Shown: in pieces, positions 17,986 to 25,440 of the stretch
Layout of the letters: every line of letters starts with the position of its first letter
Numbering within the stretch: position 1 is the stretch's first letter
Assembly: GCA_910586455.1 (NCBI GenBank)
Contig: CAJUHX010000005.1
Coordinates: forward strand, 20,992 to 75,111
Direction of reading: 5' to 3'
Length of the DNA stretch: 54,120 nt
Origin: an uncultured Muribaculaceae bacterium
Lineage (GTDB): Bacteria > Bacteroidota > Bacteroidia > Bacteroidales > Muribaculaceae
The notes under the pieces: model-generated
Seen by the model: the letters and a program-made list of their open reading frames with translations, nothing else
Database searches by the model: none
Told to the model about the DNA's origin: nothing
Program-made: the position numbers and the translations under genes

Positions 17986-18462
17986 TCAGAAACGGAAGTG
18001 TGCGAATGCGCGGTTGGCTTCAGCCATCTTGTGCATATCTTCCTTACGCTTGAATGCGCCGCCCTGGTCGTTGAAAGCGTCGACGATTTCAGCAGCGAGC
18101 TTGTCGGCCATGGTCTTGCCGCCACGTTTGCGGGCGTAGAGAATAAGGTTCTTCATTGAAATAGACTCCTTACGGTCGGGGCGGATTTCGGTAGGCACCT
18201 GAAAGGTAGCACCGCCAACACGACGCGATTTAACCTCCACCTGGGGAGTAACGTTCTCAAGCGCCTTCTTCCAGATTTCGAGGGCGGTGAGCTCTTCGTT
18301 GGGGAGTTTGGACTTCACAGTCTCAAGTGCGTTATAGAAAATAGTGAAAGCGGTGTTTTTCTTGCCGTCATACATCAGGTGGTTGACGAACTTTGTCACT
18401 CTCACATCGTTAAAAACGGGATCGGGGAGTACGAGCCGTTTTTTAGGCTTGGCTTTTCTCAT
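17986..18462 (-). CDS. rpsG: 30S ribosomal protein S7
   Basis: uS7 nucleates assembly of the 30S head and in E. coli regulates the str operon by binding the S12-S7 intercistronic RNA. I chose ATG 18462 (MRKAKPKKRLVLPDPVFNDV), which gives 158 residues and the canonical N-terminus. An open frame continues 29 codons upstream to 18549, but that part is unlike S7 and overlaps a strong hairpin. The C-terminus has the expected HKMAEANRAFAHFRF. Confidence 0.96.
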   Translation of the reverse strand: MRKAKPKKRLVLPDPVFNDVRVTKFVNHLMYDGKKNTAFTIFYNALETVKSKLPNEELTALEIWKKALENVTPQVEVKSRRVGGATFQVPTEIRPDRKESISMKNLILYARKRGGKTMADKLAAEIVDAFNDQGGAFKRKEDMHKMAEANRAFAHFRF

Positions 18463-18658
18463 TAGTTTGTTTACAAGTTGTGTTTTTGAATGCTTGGTTG
18501 CTTGCAGCTTGTTTTCTTCAGCCGCGTCCTCTGACGCCGGCTTACTCAACCATATTGCTTTTACAGCTTTTCAAGAATGTCAAAAACGAGATTTGATTTT
18601 AATTTTAAAAGAATCTCGCGGTGCGTTGAGATAACTTCACCAGAGTCACAGACTCCGA
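18463..18658 (-). promoter_or_regulatory. 196-nt rpsL-rpsG intercistronic region with two hairpins
   Basis: The gap is far longer than most in the cluster. In mRNA order it contains a small GAGTC/GACTC hairpin near the rpsL stop, then a hairpin CGAGATT/AATCTCG followed by five U, then a GC-rich hairpin with arms near 18521-18541 (GCGTC, loop AGAG, GACGC, flanked by GCC/GGC). S7 binds this interval in E. coli; that this RNA does the same is inference. Confidence 0.45.
18582..18618 (-). terminator. Terminator-like hairpin between rpsL and rpsG (possible attenuator)
   Basis: On the minus strand CGAGATT (18618-18612, as read in RNA) pairs with AATCTCG (18593-18587) over 7 bp, and an AT-rich inner segment can extend the pairing. 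Five U follow at once (18586-18582). The stem is short and AT-rich, so read-through should be frequent; it may set the rpsL to rpsG ratio. Confidence 0.35.
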
Positions 18659-19048
18659 TTACTTCTTGGCTGCACCGGCCTTAGGACGCTTGGCACCGTA
18701 TTTGGAGCGGCGCTGGGTACGATCCTTGACACCGCTGGTATCGAGGGTACCGCGAACAATGTGGTAGCGTACACCGGGAAGGTCCTTCACACGACCGCCG
18801 CGTACAAGTACGATTGAGTGTTCCTGCAGGTTGTGACCTTCACCGGGGATATAGGAGTTAACTTCCTTACCGTTGGTAAGACGAACACGAGCGACTTTAC
18901 GCATAGCCGAGTTTGGCTTCTTAGGGGTAGTGGTGTAGACACGCACACACACGCCGCGACGCTGGGGACAGCTGTCGAGTGCGGGCGATTTACTCTTGTC
19001 TTCCAGAGCCACACGTCCTTTTCTTACTAATTGCTGAATAGTAGGCAT
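18659..19048 (-). CDS. rpsL: 30S ribosomal protein S12
   Basis: uS12 sits at the decoding centre. PTIQQLVRKGR, then TTPKKPNSAMRKVARVRLTN and RGGRVKDLPGVRYHIVRG, are exact family blocks. The streptomycin-related residues K43, K88 and P91 are wild type, and D89, the residue methylthiolated in many bacteria, is present. The length of 129 is normal. It is the first gene of the operon. Confidence 0.98.
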   Translation of the reverse strand: MPTIQQLVRKGRVALEDKSKSPALDSCPQRRGVCVRVYTTTPKKPNSAMRKVARVRLTNGKEVNSYIPGEGHNLQEHSIVLVRGGRVKDLPGVRYHIVRGTLDTSGVKDRTQRRSKYGAKRPKAGAAKK

Positions 19049-19191
19049 CTTAGTTTGTTTTGTTTTACTTTAGTTTTCTTATCTGTTTTGTGTTGTTTCT
19101 TACATCTAAACAGTGCATACACATCAAGTTATCGCTTTCATACTCAAATGAATAGCTATAAAATCTCGCGTGAACACCCTATTTTTCGGTG

Positions 19192-19223
19192 CAAAGATAG
19201 TAATTATTTTCCTAACTGCCAAA
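19192..19223 (-). promoter_or_regulatory. Strong Bacteroidetes promoter of the ribosomal operon
   Basis: On the minus strand TTTG (19223-19220) is followed after 20 bases by TATCTTTG (19199-19192), matching the -33 and -7 consensus. Transcription should start near 19185, giving an rpsL leader of about 135 nt. I found no similarly good promoter inside the cluster. Confidence 0.8.
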
Positions 19224-19300
19224 TATTTGCCGAGTTAAATTAACCCGCAAAATCGAGGCTTGGACTTTCAAAAGTAATGCCACGCAAAGTGTACACAGCT

Positions 19301-19347
19301 GCAGAGAGGCGTTCCTGCGCCGGTGCGACACAGAAACGCCTCTCTGC
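19301..19347. terminator. Long hairpin downstream of the receptor gene
   Basis: GCAGAGAGGCGTT (19301-19313) and AACGCCTCTCTGC (19335-19347) are perfect complements. With one mismatch the stem reaches about 17 bp with a 13-nt loop. It lies 20 nt after the stop at 19367. There is no clear U-tract in either direction, so it may be a 3'-end stabiliser or Rho-related hairpin rather than a classical terminator. Confidence 0.5.
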
Positions 19348-19366
19348 ATGGTTTATCAGCCGTGGC

Positions 19367-21841
19367 TTACATGCCTCCGCCCGATGAGCCTGCAACTCCG
19401 GCTGCACTCTTGCCGCCTACCATGTCGTCGTTCGATACGCTGCGGGCAGTTTTCTTTACCATACTGTTCATTGAGCCGAAACGGTAGCTGATGCTGAGGC
19501 GTACGCCTTTCATGTGCTTCATAGTCGACACCATGCGACCTGTATAATCGCCGTTGGCGGTTATGTTAGTCCACTGCCTGGTGCTGCGGCCTATGGGGTT
19601 CATTGCCTCCAGGCGCACATTGAGTCTGTCTTCTTTCAGGAAGCTGCGTCCGAGCGATATCGTCCACATGGCGCGATTCGAAAAGCGGCCTGTATCGTTG
19701 TAGCTGTAAACATTCGAGGGCTGCGAGCTGAACATAAACATGCCCAGCTGAGCGTTGAGTTTCCATGGCAGTTTATGGCTATAGCGAGCGTAGAAGAATG
19801 GCGTCCAGCGCGACAGTTCGAGCTTTGCTCCGTCGGTGTCCGGCTGTGTGAAACGGGTATATGCAAGTCCACCATTGCCCATCAGACTGATTTTATCGGT
19901 TATCGACCACTGGAAGAAACCATTGAAGCTCAGATTACGTGCATGGCCTATATTCCTGTATGTACTTACCATTATGAAGTCATCCTCCAGATAGTTCACT
20001 CCTGCTATACCATTGTTGGAGAATTCGTAGTCCACACTGAAATTGCAGTTGAACTTGCGCGCTATATACATATAGGTGAGCTTGAGCGAGTGGTGCATGG
20101 CCGAGCTCAGGTCGGGATTACCGAAACTCATGCTGTTGGGGGTTTCGTTCACCGTCGGATTGAGGAAGCTGATGCCGGGTCGGTTAATTCTGGCGGCATA
20201 GTTGAACGCAAGCGAATTGGCATCGCTAATCTGCCATGATGCGGCAGCCGACGGCACCAGATCATTGAGATTGCTGCTATAGGCGTTGTCGCCGTCTTTT
20301 TCTTCAGCCTTGAGGTGCGAATACTCGTAGCGGAGGCCTGCGCGCAGACCTACCTTGCCAAGTTTAACCGAGTACTGGGCATAGAGGGCGGCCACATCGG
20401 TGATGTGCGAGAAGTCGACATCTTCCTCGCGCGAACCTATATAATCATAGTGCGACACCGAGTGATTACGACGTATAATGGCTTTTGCGCCGAGATCGAT
20501 GCTATGAATTTTTGCAAAGGGCTTGGTCCAGTCGAACTGAAAGGTGTGCTCGATAAATTTCAGATCCGACTTCATATTGATTCCGGAGTAATCAACCGGC
20601 ATGTTCACAAGGTCGGTGTACTCGGTATCTGACTTGTCGTGATTTTTGTTTGTTGATACCTGATAGCCGATGTTAATCATTTCGCCCGGATTGCGCATCA
20701 GATGCTGGTAGTTGACCGAGGCGTCAATGTCGAAATACGAAGTACTCGGCACACGGTTAATGCTGTTGTAGCTGTAGATGGTACTACCATCGGGCGCCAT
20801 CATGCTGTTACTGCCGGTGCCTTCGGAATTGAATCCATAATAGAAGCCGTTGAATTCGGCGGTGAACAGGTTTAGGGAGTCGAGTTCATACGAGGCCTCG
20901 CCGCCGAAATAACTCATATTGCCTTTCGAAAGGCTGTGGCTGTAGCTGCGGGTGATATTGCCGTTGTCGTACTGCATCTCCGAAAAACTTTCCGACTCGC
21001 GGTCTTTATGATTGAAATTACGATAGCCGCCATAGACCGAGAATGCAACCTTGTCGATTTGTGTATTGAACCACAGATTGGCACCGGGTATTAAATTCTT
21101 GTTCGAAATCTCAAGCCCCACGTTACCCATCACACCTTTAATCACAAGGTCGTCCATGGTTACAATGTTCAGTATGGCCCCTACCCCTTCGGCATCGTAC
21201 TTGGCGCCGGGTTCGGTAATGACTTCGATTCGTTTTATCATCGAGGCAGGAATGGCCTTGAATATATCCTTGGCGTTGTTCGAATAGCTTTTCGACGGGC
21301 GGCCGTTTTTATAAACCTGAAAGTTCGACGAGCCATTAACTGTGATAGTACCGTCGGAATCTACGGCCACCATAGGCACTTTGCGCAGCATGTCGGAGAG
21401 GTTACTGGTCGGAGCCTCGGCATCGGCCTGGACGTCGTAGCCTACACGGTCGATTTCTTTGGTTACGAGCGGTTTCTGGGCCACCACCTCGAGTTCACCG
21501 AGAGTATTCTCGGCTTCGGCCATTGATATGATGCCGAGCTCCACGGCATCGGTGGCGTTGCGGGCGGTAAAGTCAACATGTTTGTCGGCTGCTCCTACAT
21601 AAGAGAGGCGCAGCGTGTATTTTCCGGCCTTCGACAGTGTGGTGCTGATATCTCCGTCGGCTCCGGCAGTACCGACTTTGACGGCCTTGGTAGTGTCAGA
21701 CTGAAGATAAATGTGGTAGGTGGCGAAAGCCTGAGGTTCGCCCTGAGCATCGGTTACCTTACCGCTGAGCTTAAATGCGTATGCGCCCGCCGGTAACATG
21801 AGGATTGCAAGCGCCATAAGCGCTTTTCGGAATGCAGACAT
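19367..21841 (-). CDS. TonB-dependent receptor-like outer-membrane protein
   Basis: The 824-residue protein starts at ATG 21841 with a clear signal peptide (MSAFRKALMALAILMLPAGAYA). The longer frame upstream to 21937 has no sense as a leader. A carboxypeptidase-regulatory-like beta-sandwich covers about residues 24-105 (LSGKVTDAQGEPQAF). A plug domain covers about 110-215, with LSDMLRKVPMVAVDSDGTI and IKRIEVITEPGAKYDAEGVG. A beta-barrel rich in aromatic strands follows. The final strand (LSISYRFG) is followed by about 35 residues ending in a Gly/Ser tail, so the usual terminal aromatic is not at the end. The family imports or senses large nutrients; the substrate is unknown. No SusD-like partner is adjacent. 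Confidence 0.85.
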   Translation of the reverse strand: MSAFRKALMALAILMLPAGAYAFKLSGKVTDAQGEPQAFATYHIYLQSDTTKAVKVGTAGADGDISTTLSKAGKYTLRLSYVGAADKHVDFTARNATDAVELGIISMAEAENTLGELEVVAQKPLVTKEIDRVGYDVQADAEAPTSNLSDMLRKVPMVAVDSDGTITVNGSSNFQVYKNGRPSKSYSNNAKDIFKAIPASMIKRIEVITEPGAKYDAEGVGAILNIVTMDDLVIKGVMGNVGLEISNKNLIPGANLWFNTQIDKVAFSVYGGYRNFNHKDRESESFSEMQYDNGNITRSYSHSLSKGNMSYFGGEASYELDSLNLFTAEFNGFYYGFNSEGTGSNSMMAPDGSTIYSYNSINRVPSTSYFDIDASVNYQHLMRNPGEMINIGYQVSTNKNHDKSDTEYTDLVNMPVDYSGINMKSDLKFIEHTFQFDWTKPFAKIHSIDLGAKAIIRRNHSVSHYDYIGSREEDVDFSHITDVAALYAQYSVKLGKVGLRAGLRYEYSHLKAEEKDGDNAYSSNLNDLVPSAAASWQISDANSLAFNYAARINRPGISFLNPTVNETPNSMSFGNPDLSSAMHHSLKLTYMYIARKFNCNFSVDYEFSNNGIAGVNYLEDDFIMVSTYRNIGHARNLSFNGFFQWSITDKISLMGNGGLAYTRFTQPDTDGAKLELSRWTPFFYARYSHKLPWKLNAQLGMFMFSSQPSNVYSYNDTGRFSNRAMWTISLGRSFLKEDRLNVRLEAMNPIGRSTRQWTNITANGDYTGRMVSTMKHMKGVRLSISYRFGSMNSMVKKTARSVSNDDMVGGKSAAGVAGSSGGGM

Positions 21842-22002
21842 AATGTGTCGGTAAATTAATAGTTTGGAAACGTAATTATTTGATTGTAGATTGTAGATTA
21901 GGTGCCGCACCGGTGCAACACCTATAGTATGACGCATCCGCCGGTCAAAAGTTACATCCTACCCATTAAAATATGTAAAAAAGCTTATAAGTCGCGAAGT
22001 TT

Positions 22003-22182
22003 CGGCGGCGTCCTCGCCGTCATCCGCCAAGCGATGCCTCCGGCCATAGCGCATGGTTCTTGCATAGATAGATTTTTACGATGAAGCACGGCTGGTACGG
22101 CGGCATCGCTGCCACGGTTGCATTTAGCTTTACGCCGGGCTGCCTGCAGGTCGCCTGATGAACGACGGCGAGGACGCCGTCG
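22003..22182. repeat. Nested inverted repeat, possible REP or MITE-like element
   Basis: The outer arms 22003-22022 (CGGCGGCG, TCCT, CGCCGTCA) and 22163-22182 (CGACGGCG, AGGA, CGCCGTCG) are near-exact reverse complements of each other, 18 of 20 positions, and each arm is itself a hairpin. Inner arms GCGATGCC (22031-22038) and GGCATCGC (22102-22109) pair as well. The whole 180-bp unit could fold as one large cruciform or RNA. No ORF or transposase is inside it. Confidence 0.55.
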
Positions 22183-22196
22183 CAACTGCCGGACGC

Positions 22197-22230
22197 AAAA
22201 AAACGGCTGCACCCGTAGGCGCAGCCGTTC
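22197..22230 (-). terminator. Intrinsic terminator of rpsA
   Basis: Reading the minus strand, AACGGCTGC and GCAGCCGTT arms (22230-22222 and 22211-22203) form a 9-bp stem with a 10-nt loop, followed by a run of U from 22204 to 22197. It lies 25 nt after the rpsA stop. Confidence 0.9.
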
Positions 22231-22255
22231 TGTAGTATGTTATGACATGGAAAAA

Positions 22256-24031
22256 TTATTTCGAAAGTTTTTCCTTGAGGGCAGCGAGAGCCTCGAGGTC
22301 GCCGAGAGTGGTCTTTTCCAGGGGAGCCTGTACGGGAGCCTCTTCGCGGGGAGCCTTGGGAGCGCGCTTAGCCTTGCGCTCAGCAGCCTTCTCGGCACGA
22401 ACTTCGTCTTCGAAGATACGGCTGTGCGAAAGGATGATGCGCTTGCTGTCCTTGTTGAATTCGATAACCTTGAAGTTGAGCTTTTCGTCAACCTTGGCTG
22501 TAGCGCCGTCTTCCTTCACCAGGTGCTTGGGAGTAGCGAAGCCTTCAACACCATAGGGCAGAGCCACAACAGCGCCCTTGTCGAGCATCTCTACGATAGT
22601 GCCTTCGTGTACGGAACCAACGGTGAATACAGTTTCGAATACATCCCAGGGATTTTCTTCGAGCTGCTTGTGGCCGAGGCTCAGGCGACGGTTGTCCTTG
22701 TCGATAGCGAGAACTTCAACCTCGATGTCGGCACCAATCTGAGTAAATTCGCTGGGGTGTTTGATTTTCTTGGTCCAGCTGAGGTCGCTGATGTGGATAA
22801 GACCGTCAACGCCTTCTTCAATTTCAACGAATACGCCGAAGTTGGTGAAGTTGCGAACCTTTGCTGTGTGGCGCGAACCGAGGGGATACTTGGTTTCGAT
22901 ATTTTCCCAGGGGTCGTTCTTGAGCTGCTTGATGCCGAGGCTCATCTTACGTTCCTCGCGGTCGAGGGTAAGGATAACGGCTTCAACTTCGTCGCCAACC
23001 TTCATGAAGTCCTGAGCGCTGCGGAGGTGCTGCGACCACGACATTTCGCTTACGTGGATCAGACCTTCCACGCCGGGAGCGATCTCGAGGAATGCGCCGT
23101 AATCGGCCATAACAACTACGCGGCCCTTAACGTGGTCACCCACCTTGAGGTCGGCGCTGAGGGCATCCCATGGATGGGGATGGAGCTGCTTCAGACCAAG
23201 AGCGATGCGTTTCTTTTCGTCGTCGAAGTCGAGGATAACCACGTTGAGCTTCTGGTCGAGTTCAACCACTTCGCTCGGGTGGCTTACGCGGCCCCAGCTG
23301 AGGTCAGTGATGTGGATAAGACCGTCGACACCGCCGAGGTCGATGAACACACCGTAGCTGGTGATGTTCTTGACGGTACCTTCGAGTACCTGGCCCTTTT
23401 CGAGCTTGCTGATGATTTCGCGCTTCTGCTGTTCGAGTTCGGCCTCAATGAGAGCTTTGTGCGAAACAACAACATTTTTGAATTCTTCGTTGATCTTGAC
23501 CACCTTGAATTCCATGGTCTTGCCAACGAACATATCGTAGTCGCGGATGGGCTTAACGTCGATCTGCGAACCGGGGAGGAAGGCTTCGATGCCGAATACG
23601 TCGACAATCATGCCGCCTTTGGTACGGCACTTGATAAAGCCTTTGATAATTTCATCGTTAGCGAGGGCGGCATTGATGCGTTCCCAACTGCGGGAAGCAC
23701 GAGCCTTACGGTGAGACAGGATGAGCTGGCCCTTCTTGTCTTCCTGATTTTCGATGAACACTTCTACTACGTCGCCAACCTTGATGTCGGGGTTGTAGCG
23801 GAATTCGTTCATGGGGATGATACCGTCAGACTTGTAGCCGATGTTAACCACAGCCTCACGCTTGTTGAGGGCGATGATGGTACCTTCGATTACGTCTTTG
23901 TCCTTAACGGTGTTGAGCGACTCGTCGTAAGTTTTGGTGAGTTCCTCACGGGATTTTTCACCAGCGGTTTCGCCGTTTTCGTAGGCGTCCCAGTCGAAAT
24001 CTTCGACGGGCGAGTTTTTGAGTTCAGTCAT
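22256..24031 (-). CDS. rpsA: 30S ribosomal protein S1
   Basis: bS1 binds mRNA at the 30S platform and is central to initiation where Shine-Dalgarno pairing is weak, as in Bacteroidetes. The 591-residue protein shows six S1 OB-fold repeats. Their starts read IEGTIIALNKREAVVNIG, IKGFIKCRTKGGMIVDVF, LEGTVKNITSYGVFIDLG, VKGRVVVMADYGAFLEIA, HTAKVRNFTNFGVFVEIE and HEGTIVEMLDKGAVVALP. The third to fifth carry the DGLIHI(T/S)xxSW-type ending. It has its own promoter and terminator, so it is monocistronic. Confidence 0.97.
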   Translation of the reverse strand: MTELKNSPVEDFDWDAYENGETAGEKSREELTKTYDESLNTVKDKDVIEGTIIALNKREAVVNIGYKSDGIIPMNEFRYNPDIKVGDVVEVFIENQEDKKGQLILSHRKARASRSWERINAALANDEIIKGFIKCRTKGGMIVDVFGIEAFLPGSQIDVKPIRDYDMFVGKTMEFKVVKINEEFKNVVVSHKALIEAELEQQKREIISKLEKGQVLEGTVKNITSYGVFIDLGGVDGLIHITDLSWGRVSHPSEVVELDQKLNVVILDFDDEKKRIALGLKQLHPHPWDALSADLKVGDHVKGRVVVMADYGAFLEIAPGVEGLIHVSEMSWSQHLRSAQDFMKVGDEVEAVILTLDREERKMSLGIKQLKNDPWENIETKYPLGSRHTAKVRNFTNFGVFVEIEEGVDGLIHISDLSWTKKIKHPSEFTQIGADIEVEVLAIDKDNRRLSLGHKQLEENPWDVFETVFTVGSVHEGTIVEMLDKGAVVALPYGVEGFATPKHLVKEDGATAKVDEKLNFKVIEFNKDSKRIILSHSRIFEDEVRAEKAAERKAKRAPKAPREEAPVQAPLEKTTLGDLEALAALKEKLSK

Positions 24032-24097
24032 TTAAAAAGTTAATAAATATGGTTAATTATGTTCACACGTGCGCGCGAAGTGCACGCCAATGCGGCG

Positions 24098-24128
24098 CAA
24101 AGTTACAACTTTTTGTCCGATTTTCAAA
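24098..24128 (-). promoter_or_regulatory. rpsA promoter
   Basis: On the minus strand TTTG (24128-24125), 19 bases, then TAACTTTG (24105-24098) is a near-perfect Bacteroidetes promoter. Transcription should start near 24091, which gives a leader of about 60 nt. Confidence 0.8.
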
Positions 24129-24145
24129 AAGTTAGGACATTATTT

Positions 24146-24174
24146 TTTGAAAAAACATTTTTTTCGTATTTTTG
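24146..24174 (+). promoter_or_regulatory. Promoter of the alternative glmU gene
   Basis: TTTG (24146-24149) and TATTTTTG (24167-24174) are 17 bases apart, slightly short of the usual 19-20. The predicted start near 24180 leaves a 20-nt leader before ATG 24200, and it rules out an upstream ATG at 24059. It points away from the rpsA promoter, with only 17 bases between the two -33 elements. Confidence 0.65.
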
Positions 24175-24199
24175 CAGTGTTATTTTCTATCGCATACTT

Positions 24200-25360
24200 A
24201 TGGACTTTGTTATTTTCGACCCCGACAGCGTGCGCGACAATCTGTTGCCGCTTACTTATACCCGCCCTGTAGGCGCTCTGCGCGTGGGCATTACTACCAT
24301 TGCCGAAAAATGGGCTTACTACCTTTTCGGCGAGTATTCGTGGCTTACCGAGCACTACCTCTCGGAGAAGTTTCCATGCGAGGCCGACGTAACCGCCGAC
24401 GACCTGCTGCTTATCGCAGGCAATGTACTGCCCGACGGACAGCTTGCCCAGGCAGTGATGGCACTGACTCCCGGACAGGCCCTGTATAAAGGCGACCGAC
24501 GCATTGCAGCCGTAGGCGACGGCCACGAGCACATCGAATACAGCGATGAAATTATGGCTGTTGACAATCTCTATGATATTTTTCTGCTGAACGGCCGTGC
24601 CATCTGCGACGATTTCGCACGCATCACAACCGGGCAGCAGTCGGCCCCGGTCAGCGACAGCGTAACTGTAATCGGCGACCGCAACCGGGTGTTCCTTGCC
24701 GAGGGCGCCACAGTAGAAGGCTGTATAATAAATGTAAAAAACGGACCTGTATATATTGGCCCTCAGGCCGAAATCATGGAGGGCGCCACCCTGCGAGGCC
24801 CCATTGCCATAGGCCCCCACTCCACCGTGAACATGGGTGCCAGAATATACCCCGGCACCACTCTCGGCCCCTGGTGCAAGGCCGGCGGCGAGCTCAACAA
24901 TGTGGTCATGCAGGGCTACTCCAACAAGGCCCACGACGGCTTCCTTGGAAATGCCGTCATAGGCGAATGGTGCAACCTCGGCGCCGGATGCGTGGCCTCG
25001 AACCTCAAGAACGACTACACGCTGATTAAACTGTGGAACTACCCGGCCCACCGTTTTCTGCGTACCGACCTGCAATTCTGCGGCCTTATCATGGGCGACC
25101 ACTCCAAGGCCGGCATCAACACCATGTTCAACACCGCCACGGTGGTGGGCGTTGGCTGCAACATACACGGAGCCGGATTCCCGCGCAATTTCGTTGCCAG
25201 CTTCCTCGAAGGCGGCACGGCAGGGTTCTCCGACGTACCCATGGATAAATTCTTCGACATCGCTTCCCGCGCTATGAGTCGCCGAGGCATCGAGCTGACC
25301 GAGGCCGACCGCAATATCCTGCTGGCAATACGCGAGATAGCCGACAACTATTACAAGTAA
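24200..25360 (+). CDS. glmU: Bacteroidetes-type GlmU (sugar nucleotidyltransferase with left-handed beta-helix)
   Basis: The 386-residue protein has an N-terminal sugar-nucleotidyltransferase-like domain (MDFVIFDPDSVRDNLLPLTY, RPVGALRVG) of the NTP_transf_4 type. A hexapeptide-repeat left-handed beta-helix follows from about residue 170 (GPVYIGPQAEIMEGATLRGP and similar triplets), with NLGAGCVASNLKNDY and GDHSKAGINTMFNTATVVG. Such proteins are annotated as the alternative Bacteroidetes GlmU, which makes UDP-GlcNAc for peptidoglycan and LPS. It is shorter than the roughly 456 residues of E. coli GlmU and its N-terminal half is diverged, so the activity is inferred. The gene symbol follows that family name. 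Confidence 0.8.
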   Translation: MDFVIFDPDSVRDNLLPLTYTRPVGALRVGITTIAEKWAYYLFGEYSWLTEHYLSEKFPCEADVTADDLLLIAGNVLPDGQLAQAVMALTPGQALYKGDRRIAAVGDGHEHIEYSDEIMAVDNLYDIFLLNGRAICDDFARITTGQQSAPVSDSVTVIGDRNRVFLAEGATVEGCIINVKNGPVYIGPQAEIMEGATLRGPIAIGPHSTVNMGARIYPGTTLGPWCKAGGELNNVVMQGYSNKAHDGFLGNAVIGEWCNLGAGCVASNLKNDYTLIKLWNYPAHRFLRTDLQFCGLIMGDHSKAGINTMFNTATVVGVGCNIHGAGFPRNFVASFLEGGTAGFSDVPMDKFFDIASRAMSRRGIELTEADRNILLAIREIADNYYK

Positions 25361-25381
25361 GCAAGCGCAGCAACAAACATT

Positions 25382-25414
25382 GCGGGTGTTGCAGAACAGT
25401 TCTGCAACACCCGC
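25382..25414. terminator. Bidirectional terminator between glmU and the 688-residue secreted protein gene
   Basis: GCGGGTGTTGCAGAA (25382-25396) and TTCTGCAACACCCGC (25400-25414) form a perfect 15-16 bp stem with a 1-3 nt loop. On the plus strand it is followed by TGTTATTTTTATT, so it serves glmU best. It lies 26 nt past the end of the minus-strand gene too. Confidence 0.9.
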
Positions 25415-25440
25415 TGTTATTTTTATTATTCAGAACGCAT

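Larger units (their letters stand above)
21842..22255. other. Gene-free interval with palindromes and the rpsA terminator
   Basis: This 414-nt gap holds the rpsA terminator at its right end and a nested inverted repeat at 22003-22182. I could not find a convincing promoter for the receptor gene here. Open frames on both strands follow the GC-rich palindromes and look spurious. Confidence 0.6.

Noticed and set aside
18463..18549. N-terminal extension of S7 by 29 codons
   Set aside because: It is unlike any S7 start and overlaps a strong GC hairpin. The canonical MRKAKPKKR start lies at 18462.
22118..24043. 641-codon open frame antisense to rpsA
   Set aside because: It mirrors the six S1 repeats of rpsA and has no domain, promoter or terminator of its own.
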